From: Eutypella sp. D-1
Lineage: Eukaryota > Ascomycota > Sordariomycetes > Xylariales > Diatrypaceae
NCBI GenBank assembly: GCA_023313575.1
Contig: JAJTTP010000003.1
Span: 1,674,001 to 1,738,000, forward strand
DNA: 64,000 nucleotides
Direction of reading: 5' to 3'
Of this stretch, positions 53,001-64,000 are shown piece after piece. Within the stretch, counting starts at the first letter, position 1, and the number at the start of each line of letters is the position of its first letter. The notes beneath the pieces are model-generated. The model was not told the DNA's origin and did no database searches. It worked only from the letters and a program-made list of their open reading frames with translations. The position numbers and the translations under genes were made by a program.

Positions 53001-53655
53001 AAACAGCGGAGTACAGGCGCGTCCTGCTTGTTTCATCACATGATGCGCCATGCCCAAATATCAAAACTGTCCAGATAACTCGCCGAGTTGGTTTCAGAGT
53101 CATATGCTTCAGAGTTATATTCCAGGCAGCTGTGAAGTAAAGCCGTCGGGGTTTAAACGAATAGCGCGATAGACAGGTCAGGAGCGGTGCTTGTGCTAGC
53201 AGACACCGGCTTCGACGTAGAGCTTACTATGCAATCCTTGGGTTGTTCAATGCTGGGAAAAAAATAAAAGGGGGAAGAGCACTCGGTAGTGTGTGCCACA
53301 CATCGCAAATCACCAAAATGAAGGTTATAGGTCATAGTGACGGCGAGGTTTTGTTCAGAGGTTCGTAGTTTTCATTCGCCTAAGCCCCTACAGCCAGACC
53401 GACCAGAAACGTCCTGGTACGTGTAAATGCACTGATAATAGAAGGCACCCAAGACAGCCCTCGCAAAGGATTCCCTTTTTTGACTCCAGAGGTCCGACCA
53501 CCATATTGCCCATCCCTCACGCGCGTGGCGACCGGGAACGAGGGGACGATCCGTACCATAGAACAACAATCGCAATCCCCATCGGACCGGCGTCCGCGTT
53601 TTCCTCCTTCCCCACACCGACACACCGACACGAGACCCAGATCGATAAAGACGGT
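50006..53655. other. Intergenic region between AAR2 and RPS16
   Basis: This 3.65 kb convergent spacer contains only small ORFs without domains. An imperfect repeat around TGCACG-TCCCATGT-TTCTT occurs twice at 51139-51205. The AT-rich stretch 51756-52535 has TGTTA/TAACA ends and a TATAAAAAGG box. Confidence 0.5.
51756..52535. mobile_element. Possible solo-LTR-like remnant
   Basis: The segment is AT-rich relative to its surroundings, begins TGTTA and ends TAACA (a 5-bp inverted terminus typical of LTRs), and has TATAAAAAGG at 52487-52496 near its right end. The flanking bases (CTGGC and GACGT) do not form a target-site duplication, and there is no second copy in the window. Very uncertain. Confidence 0.15.
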
Positions 53656-54782
53656 TTAACGGTAAGACTTCTGGAACCTCGCGCGGGCACCCCGACCGCC
53701 AAACTTCTTGGGCTCGCTTCGCCGGTTGTCGGCAACTAGCAGGGTACGGTCGTATTGTACGAGGGCCTGCTTGAGCAGGTTCTTGCTGTCTGTTTTTGGG
53801 AACACCCCAGTTAGCAATGCAATGCAATATTTCTTGTTAATTTGTGCCAGGCCACGTCCAACGCGGGGCTAACCTCCACCGCCCACGGCCATAATATCCA
53901 ACAACGCTCCATATCTCTTGCCTGGTGCTTGATGCCTAGTGCTTGGTGCCTGGGGCCTGGGGAACGACTTACGCTCATCGACGTATTTCTGGTAGTAGGC
54001 GATCAGGGCCTTGGCGATAGCCTGACGGACGGCGTAGACCTGAGAAGTGTGACCACCGCCGGAGACGCGAACACGGATGTCGACCTGCGAGAACTTGTCG
54101 AGACCGACGATCAAAAGGGGCTCGTAGACCTATAATAGAAAAGGGATTCCCGTCAGCCATGCATATCCTAGACTAAATCCTCCACACGCCAAGATATATA
54201 TATAGGCAGCCGAGAAGTAACGAGACATAAGACGTGTGCTCTCTTCATTCTCTTCTTTTCGTGTACGAGCCCGTGTGTGCGAGCCCGTGCGCGCAAGATG
54301 CGTGCGTGTGTATGTCTTATGTATGTGCGGTTCGTTCCCGTGCCAATATTTCTTGTATGCGAAGTGTCGAGATGATGTCGAGATGAAGGAAGGAAGGATG
54401 CTTTATGCGCTCGTACGAACCTTGAATCGCATGATCTCGGGCTGGACAAGAGACAGAGGTTGGCCGTTGACCTTGATGAGACCAGAGCCAGCCTAAAAAA
54501 AGAGAGAAAAATTGTCGTTAGTAAATGCCCATTCTACTTCTGCTTCTGCTTCTGCTTCTCCAACATCTCTCTCTCTCTCTCTCTTTCTCTCTCGCTCCAC
54601 ACGACGATAACATCGACCCGATATTTCCCCCCGCCATTCCACCTCTTCCTCGACTAAATATCGATCGCGCATGTTGCGTTGTGTTGCGTTTTGTTCCAGG
54701 CGGCGTGTGTATTTACCTTGCAGTGGGCTACGGCAGTAGCCGTCTTCTTCTTGCCGAAGGTTTGGACGCTTTGGGACGACAT
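53656..54782 (-). CDS. RPS16: 40S ribosomal protein S16 (uS9)
   Basis: Four exons on the minus strand: 54782-54717, 54492-54421, 54129-53973, 53789-53656, giving 142 aa, the usual length for fungal S16. The protein starts [20 protein letters not shown], continues with [20 protein letters not shown] and [20 protein letters not shown], and ends [14 protein letters not shown], the classic uS9 C-terminal tail that reaches toward the P-site tRNA. The introns (224, 291, 183 nt) are longer than most in this window; the first has CT and TTC repeats. I found no box C/D pattern in introns 2 and 3. It is divergent from SNF8. Very confident. Confidence 0.97.
54566..54592. repeat. (TC)n tract in RPS16 intron 1
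   Basis: A nearly pure CT run within the first RPS16 intron, read as GA on the coding strand. Confidence 0.9.
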
Positions 54783-55660
54783 GATTGCTGATGTGTGAAT
54801 TTCGGAATGTCGGATTGACGGAGATGGTGATGGTGGCGGTGGTGGTGATGGTGGCGGTGGTGGTGGTGGGAGTGGTGTAAATACCCAAGTCGTCCTGGTC
54901 CGATTGCTGTTGTTGTTGTTGCTGCTGCTGCTGCTGGTCTTGCTACGCACTCAATGAAGGTTTGCAAAGGGAATCCACACTTTTCACACAAGTTTTTACC
55001 GAGGGGTGCGAAAAAGGTTGTGGCATTCAAAAAGCCCTGATGCTTGATTGACTGGAACAATTCATTTAAAAACGGGCTCATCGGAAAAACCGAAGAAAAA
55101 CCGCCCGATCTAATCAAGTACCTAAGTACTCCCTACTGCTAGTGGAATTAGACCGATCCACTATCTTATCTCTTATTAGGTAAGCATCGAGATTTGGACC
55201 CAGACAGTTAGACCGCCCGACCGCTAAGGCAAGTATACAAAGGTACTTGAAGAGAGTCATCCTTAACGCAACTTTGGGAAGGTAGCGAGCGGGCTAGAAG
55301 TCCCCGTGCGTTAAAGGGAGTGAAACATCCATACTCATGTTGACCACAGATCGACTTCTGCCTACTTGAAATACTTCATATAGTACATCAACTACCTAGG
55401 GACTTAACGTGCAATTTATATAAACTTAAAATCCCTATCCGAGCTTTGCAAACCCACCTTCAAAAGCAGGCCAACGACCTTGTTGCGGGAGGCACGTGAC
55501 GTGTAGCATCCCAACGATATCCGGTTTCCGGACCTCGTCCGGGTTTTGTTTGTATATATATTCTACGGACATTTAAAGGGGAACGGTGCTATCTTAGGCC
55601 CACATACCAAGCAAGCAAGGAAAGAAGTAAGACGAGAAGAGAAAAAAAAATCCACCAAAA
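54783..55660. promoter_or_regulatory. Divergent promoter of RPS16 and SNF8
   Basis: This 0.88 kb spacer has a TTG/CTG triplet repeat at 54904-54936, a CACGTGAC site at 55493-55500 (Cbf1/bHLH E-box type, 161 bases before the SNF8 ATG) and TGTATATATATTC near 55551-55563 as a possible TATA box for SNF8. Assignments of function are inference. Confidence 0.5.
54904..54936. repeat. TTG/CTG triplet repeat
   Basis: Consecutive TTG units pass into CTG units upstream of RPS16. Confidence 0.9.
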
Positions 55661-56595
55661 ATGTCCCGCAAGGGCGTCGGCCTCGCCGCCTTCGACCGCT
55701 CGCGCCTGACGTCGGCGCAGTTCGCCTCGCACGGGAACTCGCTGCGGAGCACCGACGCGCGGGCCCTCGAGACGCAGCTGGCCGTCTTCCGATCGCTGCT
55801 GCAGAACTTCGCCCAGACCCACGCCCGCGACATCCGGTCCGACCCTTCCTTCCGCGCCCAGTTCGCCCGTATGTGCGCCGCCATCGGCGTCGACCCCCTG
55901 GCCTCCTCCTCCTCCCCATCCTCGGGAAGCAGTATTAGCGGCGGCGGTGGGAGTATCTGGGCCCAGCTCCTCGGCCGCAGCGTCAACGACTTCTACTTCG
56001 AGCTCGCCGTCCGCGCCGTCGAGGTCTGCGGCGCCACCCGCGGCGAGAACGGCGGCCTCATCGGCGTCAGGGAACTCCGGGAGCGCGTCATGAGGGGTCG
56101 TCTGGAAGGCGCCCCGGAAATCACCGAGTACGTAGCATCCTACTAATCATTTATGCACATACAGTTCTTTACAATGAAAAGGAAAAGGAAAAGGGAAAAA
56201 AAGACTGACCACCCCCCCGTTGGGGGAAAATTAGAGACGACATCCTCCGCGCCGTGGCGACCCTGAAGCCCCTGGGGTCGAGCTACTCCGTGATCCAGGT
56301 GGGCAACCGGCCGTACGTGCGGTCGGTGCCGAAGGAGCTGAGCACGGACCAGAGCGCCGTGATGGAGGCGGCGCAGATCCTGGGCTACGTCAGCGTCGCC
56401 ATGCTCATGCTCAACCTGCGCTGGACGCGCGCCCGCGCCCAGACCGCCCTCGAGGACCTCCTCGGCGGCGGCATGCTCTGGGTTGACCGCCAGGCCCGCC
56501 CCGAGTGGGAGTACTGGTCCCCCGGCTTCTTCATGACCACCGCCGCCGCGGACGATGATTACGCCGCGGACGGCGCCGTCGCTGGTGGTGGGTGA
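55661..56595 (+). CDS. SNF8: ESCRT-II subunit SNF8/VPS22
   Basis: Two exons: 55661-56127 and 56235-56595, giving 275 aa (human 258, yeast 233). The ATG at 55661 follows an A-rich CACCAAAA context. The N-terminal helical region starts MSRKGVGLAAFDRSRL, includes LETQLAVFRSLLQNFAQTH, and carries a Ser/Gly-rich insert at about 86-104. Two winged-helix domains follow, with DFYFELAVRAVEVC, RGENGGLIGVRELRERV and LGYVSVAMLMLNLRWTRARA as recognisable parts. Known role: core of ESCRT-II (one Vps22, one Vps36, two Vps25), sorting ubiquitinated cargo into multivesicular bodies; in Aspergillus-type fungi it also supports alkaline-pH signalling. The 107-nt intron lies between the winged helices. Secure. 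Confidence 0.95.
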
Positions 56596-58128
56596 GGGGG
56601 GTCGATGAAGCCGGACTAGTTAGAACAAGCGCTATTTCGAGACCTCCACTCCGCACATCAGCGACTACGGGGATACCCAGACCCAGAACAGGGTGGGTTT
56701 CAGAGGTGACAATGCTTCCTCTACATAGAGGCTGCACAGTCGGCGACCTGGATTTTCCGGCTCGCACGGCGACTATGAGAAGCACACGCTTCCTCCCCTT
56801 GGGCCGTTATGAAGAGGCCGAGCGCGCTTCGTAGGGGGTGGCACGTCTTCGAGGGATGCCACAAAGGTCGTCGGTTCACGACTTTCCCAACTCGCTTGGA
56901 TCCAGCCAATGGGGGAAATACCAAATGCTCGGGTGTGAAACAGCTGATGCGGACACGATAGCGTCCATTACTTATATTGTCCTATTATACTGAGGGCTAT
57001 CCTAGATGGGGTGCGGACAAGGACAGCAGGGAATTAGGATAGGGCAAAATAGAACATGGCGGGACAATCGTCTCTGTGAAGTATTCAAGAAGGGGTATTT
57101 TTGGTCGTAGGGAAGGGGGACGAAGCCCCGCATATCCCGAGGATTGTCGTAGATCACACTGGAAACTATCTTGTATATATGTTTTTTTTTTTTTTCGAAG
57201 CATCGCACCTCTGTGGATTGGGAGTAAGGCACGCACAACACCACTATTCTCCAGACCTCCATAGCACCAAGCTATTAATCAGATCATCCCGAAACAGCCA
57301 GCCCCTTTACTCTCGTGTAAGACCTTTTACTATCTACCACTTCCATTTTCTCTAGAAATCAGGAATAATCCAAAGCATTACCCCCACCCCGTCACCAACC
57401 CCTGCCTGCCGACTTTAGCAAGCATGCAGGCACGCACACCTTAAAGGCTAACTGAAGCCCACCACGCCCTGAGTTCCGAATCCTGCCAACCTAGAATAAT
57501 TTATCCTACCGCAGCCGCGATACTCATTGATGCGAGGCTCAGCTCCCCGCAACGACACATCGTAACACAATGGTAACAACGTAAGGTCTAGTCTGGTATT
57601 GGAACATATTTTTCTCTTTTTTTTCTTCTTTCTTCTTCTTCTACGTCTCGAGAGCGCAGTCGTAAGCGTGCCCAGATTCTCTAACACGCGAGGATTTCCA
57701 GGTCGCCTCCCACTTCATACCCTACCCTAGTCGACCTTACAAGGCCTCCTCCCATCCCGTCTTCCCCCGCCGTCGCTTTCACCAACCCATCCGCCCACCC
57801 GCCCCATCATCGAAACGCCCTCGCCTGCATGCATGCACAACCAGTCCTGCCTACCCGATTTGCGGATGAAAAAAAAAAAAAGAATGAGTTCAAAAACCAA
57901 AACCAAACAGAGAAAGCCTGGCACACAAACACACAGAAACACCATAATTGCCTATTCCCTACGCCCCGCACCATCCACCCACCCTGACCCACTCCTGCTT
58001 TTAGACAAATGAAAGAAAGAGAAAGAAAGGTGAAAAAAAAGGGCCGCCCTTCCCGTTCCGGATATATGCAAAGTCCCATGGAGTGTGGTCCTAGAAGGAC
58101 ACGCCTGCCTATCCCACTCCCCTTCACC
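56596..58128. other. Convergent spacer between SNF8 and RICTOR
   Basis: About 1.5 kb between two 3' ends. It contains a T-run at 57182-57195, pyrimidine-rich stretches at 57605-57645 and A-runs at 57868-57881 and 58033-58040. No ORF is supported. Confidence 0.5.
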
Positions 58129-61100
58129 TCACCTCCGAGTAGCCCCCCGGGCCGCCGCGGCAGCCGCGTCCAGGCGCGGGCCGTGGGCGCGCAGGAGTTT
58201 GGCGCCGCCGCCGTCCGCCGCGGACTTGGAGCGGCGACGGCGCAGGCCGACGATGGCGGTGGCGGCGGCATCGCGGTGGTCGGTCTCGGTGGGATTGCTA
58301 ACGCTGCGCTGGCGCTCGGTGCGCTGCTGTTCGTCTCCGGAACTCCCGCCGGCGCCGGCAGCACCGCCGCCACCGGCGAGATTCCCTTCGTCATCGTCGC
58401 CGGAGGAGCTGCCCTCGCCGTAGACGACGTGGCGCAGGACGCTCTTGTCGAAGAGCTCGATGACGAGGTGGCGGTCGGGCAGGCGGTAGTGGTGGTACTC
58501 GAGGTAAGCGAGGACGCGGCGGAAGAGGTCGGGTTGGCGGAAGCCGGGGGCCTTGCGGTGCCGGAGCTGCTGGAGCTCCTGCTTGGCCTTGCGGTAGAGC
58601 ACCATGTCGCCGAGCTCGACCATGAGCTCGAGGATGCGCCGGTTGGTCTCGTCTAGCTCGCGGATCGCCGACACGGGCGGCGGCGGCTCTGCGATCGTCC
58701 GCTGCGTGTCCGGTAGGCCGATGTGCGCCGGCACCTCGTGCGGCCACGGGTTGACCGAGAAGAACCGCGATAGGTTCGACGGAATGCATAGCCCTAGCGA
58801 CGTCCCGAGCGGCGTCGTGTTCGCCTCCCACCCATACTCCGCCAGCATCTCGAAGCCGTGGAGAGACCTCGAGATCAGGCCCAACACGAAGAATGCCGTG
58901 CCCCGGAGGCTCATCACCTCGTGGGACTCCGCGATCTTCACTATGTCCCCGACCACGTCGGTCGACTCGAGGAACGGGGCGCCCAGCTCCATAGAGCCGA
59001 CGTTTCCCACCGCCCATAGGCAACCCTTGACTTTCGTCATCAGCTCCGCGTCGTCCGACTGCATGCCATGGTCGTGGATGGTAGCGGCGAATTCCTCGAA
59101 GTGGCCCTTATCCTCGAGTAGCTTGCACCCCTCCTTGGTGCGCGTTAATTCGCGGTAAAAGTGAGGGGGTACTTGGTGGTCCTGTTCGCTATCCAGCTCA
59201 TCCTCATATATACTTATGCGGCTCGGCTGATCATCGAAGGTATCGACGAAAGACCGTGCTAAGCTGGCCTCGACGAGGCTGACATAGGTGTCGTTACGGC
59301 CCAAGAACCAGTCGTCCATCTCATTGCTGATATAATCTAGACCATCCAGGTAATGGTAGCCAATCGACGTCGAGAGGAACCGTAGAAGTAGAGGAGCGCC
59401 GATCTCGCCCAGATGATCAAGCGCCGGTCGACACTCCACTATATATTCGAGCATGTGTTTGTTGTTGCATGCCTTCTCGAGGATCTTGACAGCCGTAGCG
59501 CACACCTCTACCTCCGGGTCGTAAAGCTGCGTCACCAACATCTGAATTGCCCACTTGGAGTCACCGATGACCTGGCCCGTGGGCGATACTCGCTGTAGCG
59601 TGGCGAACTTCCTAAGTACATTCGTCGCATGTATTCGAATATCTTTCGTGCCGGCCGTCAGGGCCTTCGACAGCAGGACGCGGGGCTGGCCGGGAATACT
59701 GTAGTCGAAGTTTGACAGAAGCAGCTTGATAAGATCCGGCCTCTGCTTAAGATCAACAATGTGATACACCATGTTGAATATCCGCCATCTTTCAAGCATC
59801 TGCAAACCTTTCGGCTCGCCACTCAGGACGCCCAGCATGGCAAAGTAGCCGCTGCACAGCGTATCCGTGAGGCGATCCGGCGAGAACATGGGGTCCGCCG
59901 CTGTCAGACCGCTTGCCTAAATTCAGAGGTTAGCGCACGCTCTTTTCGATGCCTGCATCCGTAGTAGGTTCGTACCGGATCGCATTGTGCTAGGCACTCG
60001 GCGATCTGCCTTAGTAATTTGTTATCTGTGAGGTACCTCACGCCTTCAGGTGTCTGAAGAAGGGTGTGAATGAGGGCGCACCCGACCCGGATGTACTTCT
60101 GCGTATTACGCGTGCTCTTGATCTCAGAGAACCTATGCTTAAATGGTCTATAGAAGCTCATCATCCTCTTCGCAAACTTGGACGCTTTCACGGCTTCCTC
60201 GACACGCTTGCCGTTGGTCAGAGGGCCTTCTATAATCCTGAGAATAACGTCCCAGTTCCACTTAGTAGGATTGGAGCTCCCTAGAACAACCGAGTCAATT
60301 AGAAGCTGGCGGAACGTAGCATCATCCGTGTTAACTGAGTTGTTGGCCTTCGGCGTTTCATCTGCAGGGCCCATGTGCTCTATCGCGCTGCTCGAGGGCA
60401 GGTAGCCAGCCGTGTACCCGGAAGGGGACGAACGGTACAGGGTGCGGCTGACACTGCTTATCTGGTATACTATGCCAGTGGCATTGAACCGCGCCTCCTC
60501 GTCCTTAAACTGGGCGGCTACCGCGAAGAGCTCAGGGAGCAACTGCAGACTGCTATGCCACGAAGGCGGGAGGATACGACTGGCAAGCTTCAGTGATTCT
60601 CCAATAAGGAGCGTACTTTTCCGTTTCAATGTGGGATCCTCTGCCTCTTGTGCGACCCGGAGCAGGTTAGGCATCATTCCAGCTTTAATGAAAATGGCCA
60701 AAAGAAGAGCAGTGTAGTGCTCCACAAAGTTCTGCTCGGCGCCGTCATCCTCGTACACTGCTGGTCCCTTGTGGTTATTCCCAGACTTCAACGTCGCCAC
60801 CCTGCCGTACGTAGTCAATCGACGTCCGGCCAGGTACGAAGTTGCCCAGGCTGGGGGTTTTATTCGTAGGAGAGAGTAAAGTAAATCTAATATCGTATCC
60901 CGGACGACGGGGCTAGGAAGTACGAGACTAGAGACCAAAGACCGGATGGCTCTGAAGTCGAACATGGATAGAGTCATAAGACCCGACCAGGACTTCAGAG
61001 CAGAGCCGATCGCTTTGGAGTTTTGCTTCACGATTCCCTCATTCGAGAATAGGGAATCCGTGAAAGCCCTGAAAAGTACTTCTAACTCGTAGCCAGCCCT

Positions 61101-62459
61101 GATAAACCTGCGTCTATCAGGGGTGTCGAGGAGGTAGAGAAATGCCGACGAGAGTGACTCGGGAGACTTGTAGGTTCCCTCACCCATTGCTTCGGATAGG
61201 GGCGCTATACCTCCCGATGCAGCAATTAGGGCTGGGTCCCGGATGAGAATCTCGGCGAGGGTCTCTATGCAAATCGGGCGTAGTCTATCCTCGGCCTGTT
61301 CCGCAACGGCAGCAATTGTCCTGACGAGGGCCCTGGACAGCTCGCGCACACCGCCCTTGACGTCTAGAAATGCACGCACGAACTTGAGAGCCTGTTCGCG
61401 CTCGACATCCGCCTTCCGATCCTTGGCAAGAGAAACAATTACGGTATAGTCGGTGTTTAGGCTGCGTATCTTCTTGAGGGATGCTAAGTCCGAGATGGAA
61501 TAGCGAAGCATCCTGTACCCTGATGCCACGACCTCCCTGCTACCACTCAAAAGCATGACCTGCATCCTGTCGCCGAAGACAGACCAGACGAGATCATACT
61601 TGAGGGTAGGATATCTCTTGAAAAGCCCCACTAGGTTATTAGCACGTTCAACATAATATGCGGGCGTCATGCCCTCGACTTCCAAAGCCTGCAATATTTC
61701 GGCCAGGGCGAAGGTGGGTGATTCTGTCGGTTCGTCGTATTCGGAACCCCCAGCACTCCTCGGGGCGCTCGGGGGCGAGCGAACAAGGCTATTGCTATCA
61801 TTGCGGTTCCTGGTTGGGGTGGCCGGAGTGGGCTTCGTTCTCTGCGCCTCGTATATTTTCTGCTTAAGAACTTTGATCTTGGAATTCGAGGCGGCGAGCT
61901 CAGCCTCGACCCTCGACCGCTGGTCCTTGGTTTGTTTGGCCTTCTTCACATTCAAAGCCTCGAGCAGGTTCTCGCTTCCTTCCTTGATTTTCAACTCCCG
62001 GCTAAGCGAATCCTTCAGGGTAGCAAGGGTATGTTCAACCTCGAAGCCATCGTTCTCGTCCAGTTTTTCCAAACCGTATAGGTCCGCTCTGGATCCTGCT
62101 CTTGATTGCATCATCTGACTGCGAAGTTCAGAACTGAAGCTGCCCGGTCCAGGGGAGGGCGTAAGGCCTCTCGAGGAGTAGGATACGGCGGACCCAGGCA
62201 CGTTTCGGGCCGCATTGCTGGAAGCTGGGGGTTGTAGAGACGACCCATCTCGCTCCAAACTCGGGCGGCCAGCAGGGAGGGCAGAATTGTTGACTGGGGC
62301 AGAATTTTGAGAGTTGAAGGACTTCTGCGAGGGTGCTGCAGAACTACTCAGCATGGTCGCGGTCGCGGTCGCAGTCGCGGTCGTAGCGGTCGTCGCGGTC
62401 GTCGTCGTTGATGTCGTCGTTGATGTCGTCGTTGGAGTCTTCGTCGGCGTTGTGGTCAT
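58129..62459 (-). CDS. RICTOR: RICTOR/Ste20(S. pombe)/Avo3-type TORC2 subunit
   Basis: Two exons: 62459-59976 and 59916-58129, joined by a 59-nt intron with a GCTAACC branch site; 1423 aa, the size of yeast Avo3. I use the first in-frame ATG (62459), but the frame stays open for 58 codons upstream without an ATG, so an earlier exon is possible. A Thr/Ala-rich start leads to an HR1-type coiled coil (about 141-206: TLATLKDSLSRELKIKEG and onward), as in other fungal RICTORs. Armadillo-like RICTOR domains follow, including VVASGYRMLRYSISDL, KGCLWAVGNVGS, SLRGTAFFVLGLISRSLHGF and a late FRRVLAYLEYH. The tail after about 1310 is Gly- then Ala-rich. Known role: scaffold defining TORC2, which phosphorylates AGC kinases. 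Secure apart from the start. Confidence 0.92.
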
Positions 62460-62807
62460 CGTACTCCCAGCCCGATATCCACCTGCCTGGGACGATCCCA
62501 CCAACAACTCATTCAACTTATAGGGGTCGCATAGAGGTTTCAGGGGTAAATTTCGACGACGGGTTTTTGTAACATAGGAGAGGTCTACTTCGAGTGGCTG
62601 CTTCGAACGTTGGGGTTGACGCTGGGGGTTTTCTTATTTTGTGTTTCTCGCTTCGCTGTGACTGGTGTCGTGATAGTTGTCGTTATTATTGTCTATGGGC
62701 AAGTCGGGCAGAGGTCATGGAGGATCCTTGATAGATATCGCAAGGTAGCCAGGCAAGCAGACAAGCAGGCAGGCGGGTAGGCAAGATAGTAGGGATCGTC
62801 GGTAAGG

Positions 62808-62862
62808 CGGTAGTGGTAGTGGTAGTGGAGGTAGTGGTAGCGGTAGTAGCGGTAGTGGTAAT
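62808..62862. repeat. GGTAGT-type hexanucleotide repeat
   Basis: Degenerate GGTAGT/GGTAGC units lie in the probable RICTOR leader. Confidence 0.85.
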
Positions 62863-63036
62863 GGCGATCGTATACTGCAAGAGTCGTGAAGATCGTTGTG
62901 TTAATTCAATCTCTAGGTAAATCCGCTTCAGAGAATAGAACGAGCCAAGCTAGTTATGCTGCTGTTTATTGCTGCCATGTGGAGAGACGACGATAAGAAT
63001 TCAAGCTCGGAGATCAAGCCTGAAGTTGACGGACCC

Positions 63037-63060
63037 TTGTTGTTGTTGTTGTTGTTGTTG
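63037..63060. repeat. (TTG)8 microsatellite
   Basis: Eight TTG units, followed by degenerate TTA/GTG/GTC triplets to about 63110. Confidence 0.9.
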
Positions 63061-63940
63061 TTATTGGTGGTGGTGTTATTATCGTCGTTGTCGTCGTCGT
63101 TGTTGTTGCCCCCATCAGATAGATATATAGATGATAGATACTACATACCTCGTAGGTACTTAAGTAAGTATGTTATGTTATAGGGTCTCCCTCTATATTC
63201 CCTGCCTCCATGTAGGTACTACCTAGGTAGATGTATGTAGGTAGGTATGGTATATTTGTGTTATATTTGTGTTTGTAGGTAACTACCCCCAAGTCACCCT
63301 ACACCTTCCAGGTTATCTGCAATGTTTGGTTACTGCCCTGTGCTGTTGATATGTCGGTCAGAATGCCACCGATCAAAGTGGGATACGCAGATCTCCCCAA
63401 GGCCCAACGGCGTCGGCGTCGGCGGTGATGAAGAGATCTTGGAGATCTTGAAAAAAGGTCCAGGGTTGAGACAGGAAAGTGGGAGAGGTTCAGAGGTTCT
63501 TGTGAACCTTGAAATGTGTATACCTACTACTTCCTAGAGGTAGGTATTGTAGGTATTGTACTTACCTAAGTACTGTACTTAGTTAACTTAAGGACTCCAG
63601 CCCGACACCGGTTTAGGTTATCGTTATCACCAATTCCCATCCATGTCCCATCTATGGAGGGTGGGAGTGTTTCTTTACCTGCCCAAGGTATGTACTTCCC
63701 TATCAGTACCTAGAGGTAGGTAGTAGATCGCCTCCAGCTCCACCTAGAACAGCACTTGGGGGCGAAGTTAACACTAACGCCCTCAGTGCCAATTGCACAT
63801 GAGCTGCTGCTATGAAGTACTTAGCAAAGTAGTGACTGGTCAGGAATCCTCCACTTCATTGCCAGACCAGGCCAGGAAGGATACGCTAATTTACTTGGAC
63901 TCGCCATCAATCACAGGCTGGGCATGTGGGGTTTGGGGTA

Positions 63941-63965
63941 CGTTATCGTTATCGTTATCGTTATC
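63941..63965. repeat. (CGTTAT)4 repeat
   Basis: Four exact hexamer units near the right edge of the window. Confidence 0.9.
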
Positions 63966-64000
63966 TACCTGGTACTTACATCTACTTACTTAGATCTTCA

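Larger units (their letters stand above)
62460..64000. promoter_or_regulatory. RICTOR upstream region to the window edge
   Basis: It holds the RICTOR leader and promoter, a GGTAGT-type repeat at 62808-62862, (TTG)8 at 63037-63060, TAGGTA clusters at 63150-63170, 63210-63250, 63538-63570 and 63705-63725, and (CGTTAT)4 at 63941-63965. No gene is recognised. Confidence 0.5.

Noticed and set aside
53790..54420. Intronic snoRNA in RPS16 introns 2 and 3
   Set aside because: No box C (TGATGA) paired with box D (CTGA) and terminal stem seen on the coding strand.
58009..58656. 215-codon plus-strand ORF over the RICTOR 3' end
   Set aside because: Product is a Val/Glu/Ala-rich low-complexity string caused by GC-rich RICTOR codons on the other strand.

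Overview
The window is nuclear DNA of a filamentous ascomycete (Pezizomycotina, probably Sordariomycetes). Coding exons are split by short GT-AG introns, mostly 58-120 nt, with CTAAC-like branch sites. Gene content is fungal: a Con7-type C2H2 factor, a fused HMP-P kinase/TenA thiamine protein, an AA9 polysaccharide monooxygenase and an HR1-containing RICTOR. I cannot name the genus. The AA9 enzyme and a secreted esterase fit a plant-associated or plant-degrading life, which is inference.

Layout. 1-2680 (-): alpha/beta-hydrolase-type protein, running off the left edge. 3603-9070 (+): RRP5, the ribosome-biogenesis S1/HAT protein. 10470-12550 (-): secreted tannase/feruloyl-esterase-like hydrolase. 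14855-17000 (+): THI20-type bifunctional thiamine protein in nine exons. 18200-20713 (+): DEAD-box helicase DBP2, with a long intron in motif V. 21869-23526 (+): AA9 monooxygenase. 23527-40302: a 16.8 kb stretch with no gene I can support. 40303-42028 (+): CON7-like transcription factor. 42029-48406: a second gene-poor stretch. 48407-50005 (+): AAR2, single exon. 53656-54782 (-): RPS16 (uS9), divergent from 55661-56595 (+): SNF8/VPS22 of ESCRT-II. 58129-62459 (-): RICTOR-type TORC2 subunit.

The genes are mostly unrelated housekeeping functions: rRNA processing (RRP5, DBP2, RPS16), splicing (AAR2), endosomal sorting (SNF8), TORC2 signalling and thiamine salvage. Two secreted enzymes and one developmental regulator are interspersed. 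I see no biosynthetic cluster, defence island, intact transposon, CRISPR array, tRNA or rRNA gene. Exon borders were placed by hand; every multi-exon model keeps frame across its junctions and, apart from the left-edge gene, adds up to whole codons.

The least explained material is intergenic. It includes a recurrent TAGGTA/CCTAGG palindromic motif in most spacers, hairpin-forming inverted repeats in the gene desert, an AT-rich island at 14.4 kb, a 36-bp tandem duplication at 47.0 kb beside a possible small gene, and minimal upstream ORFs before RRP5, one overlapping its start codon. I found no convincing new system; these are leads.
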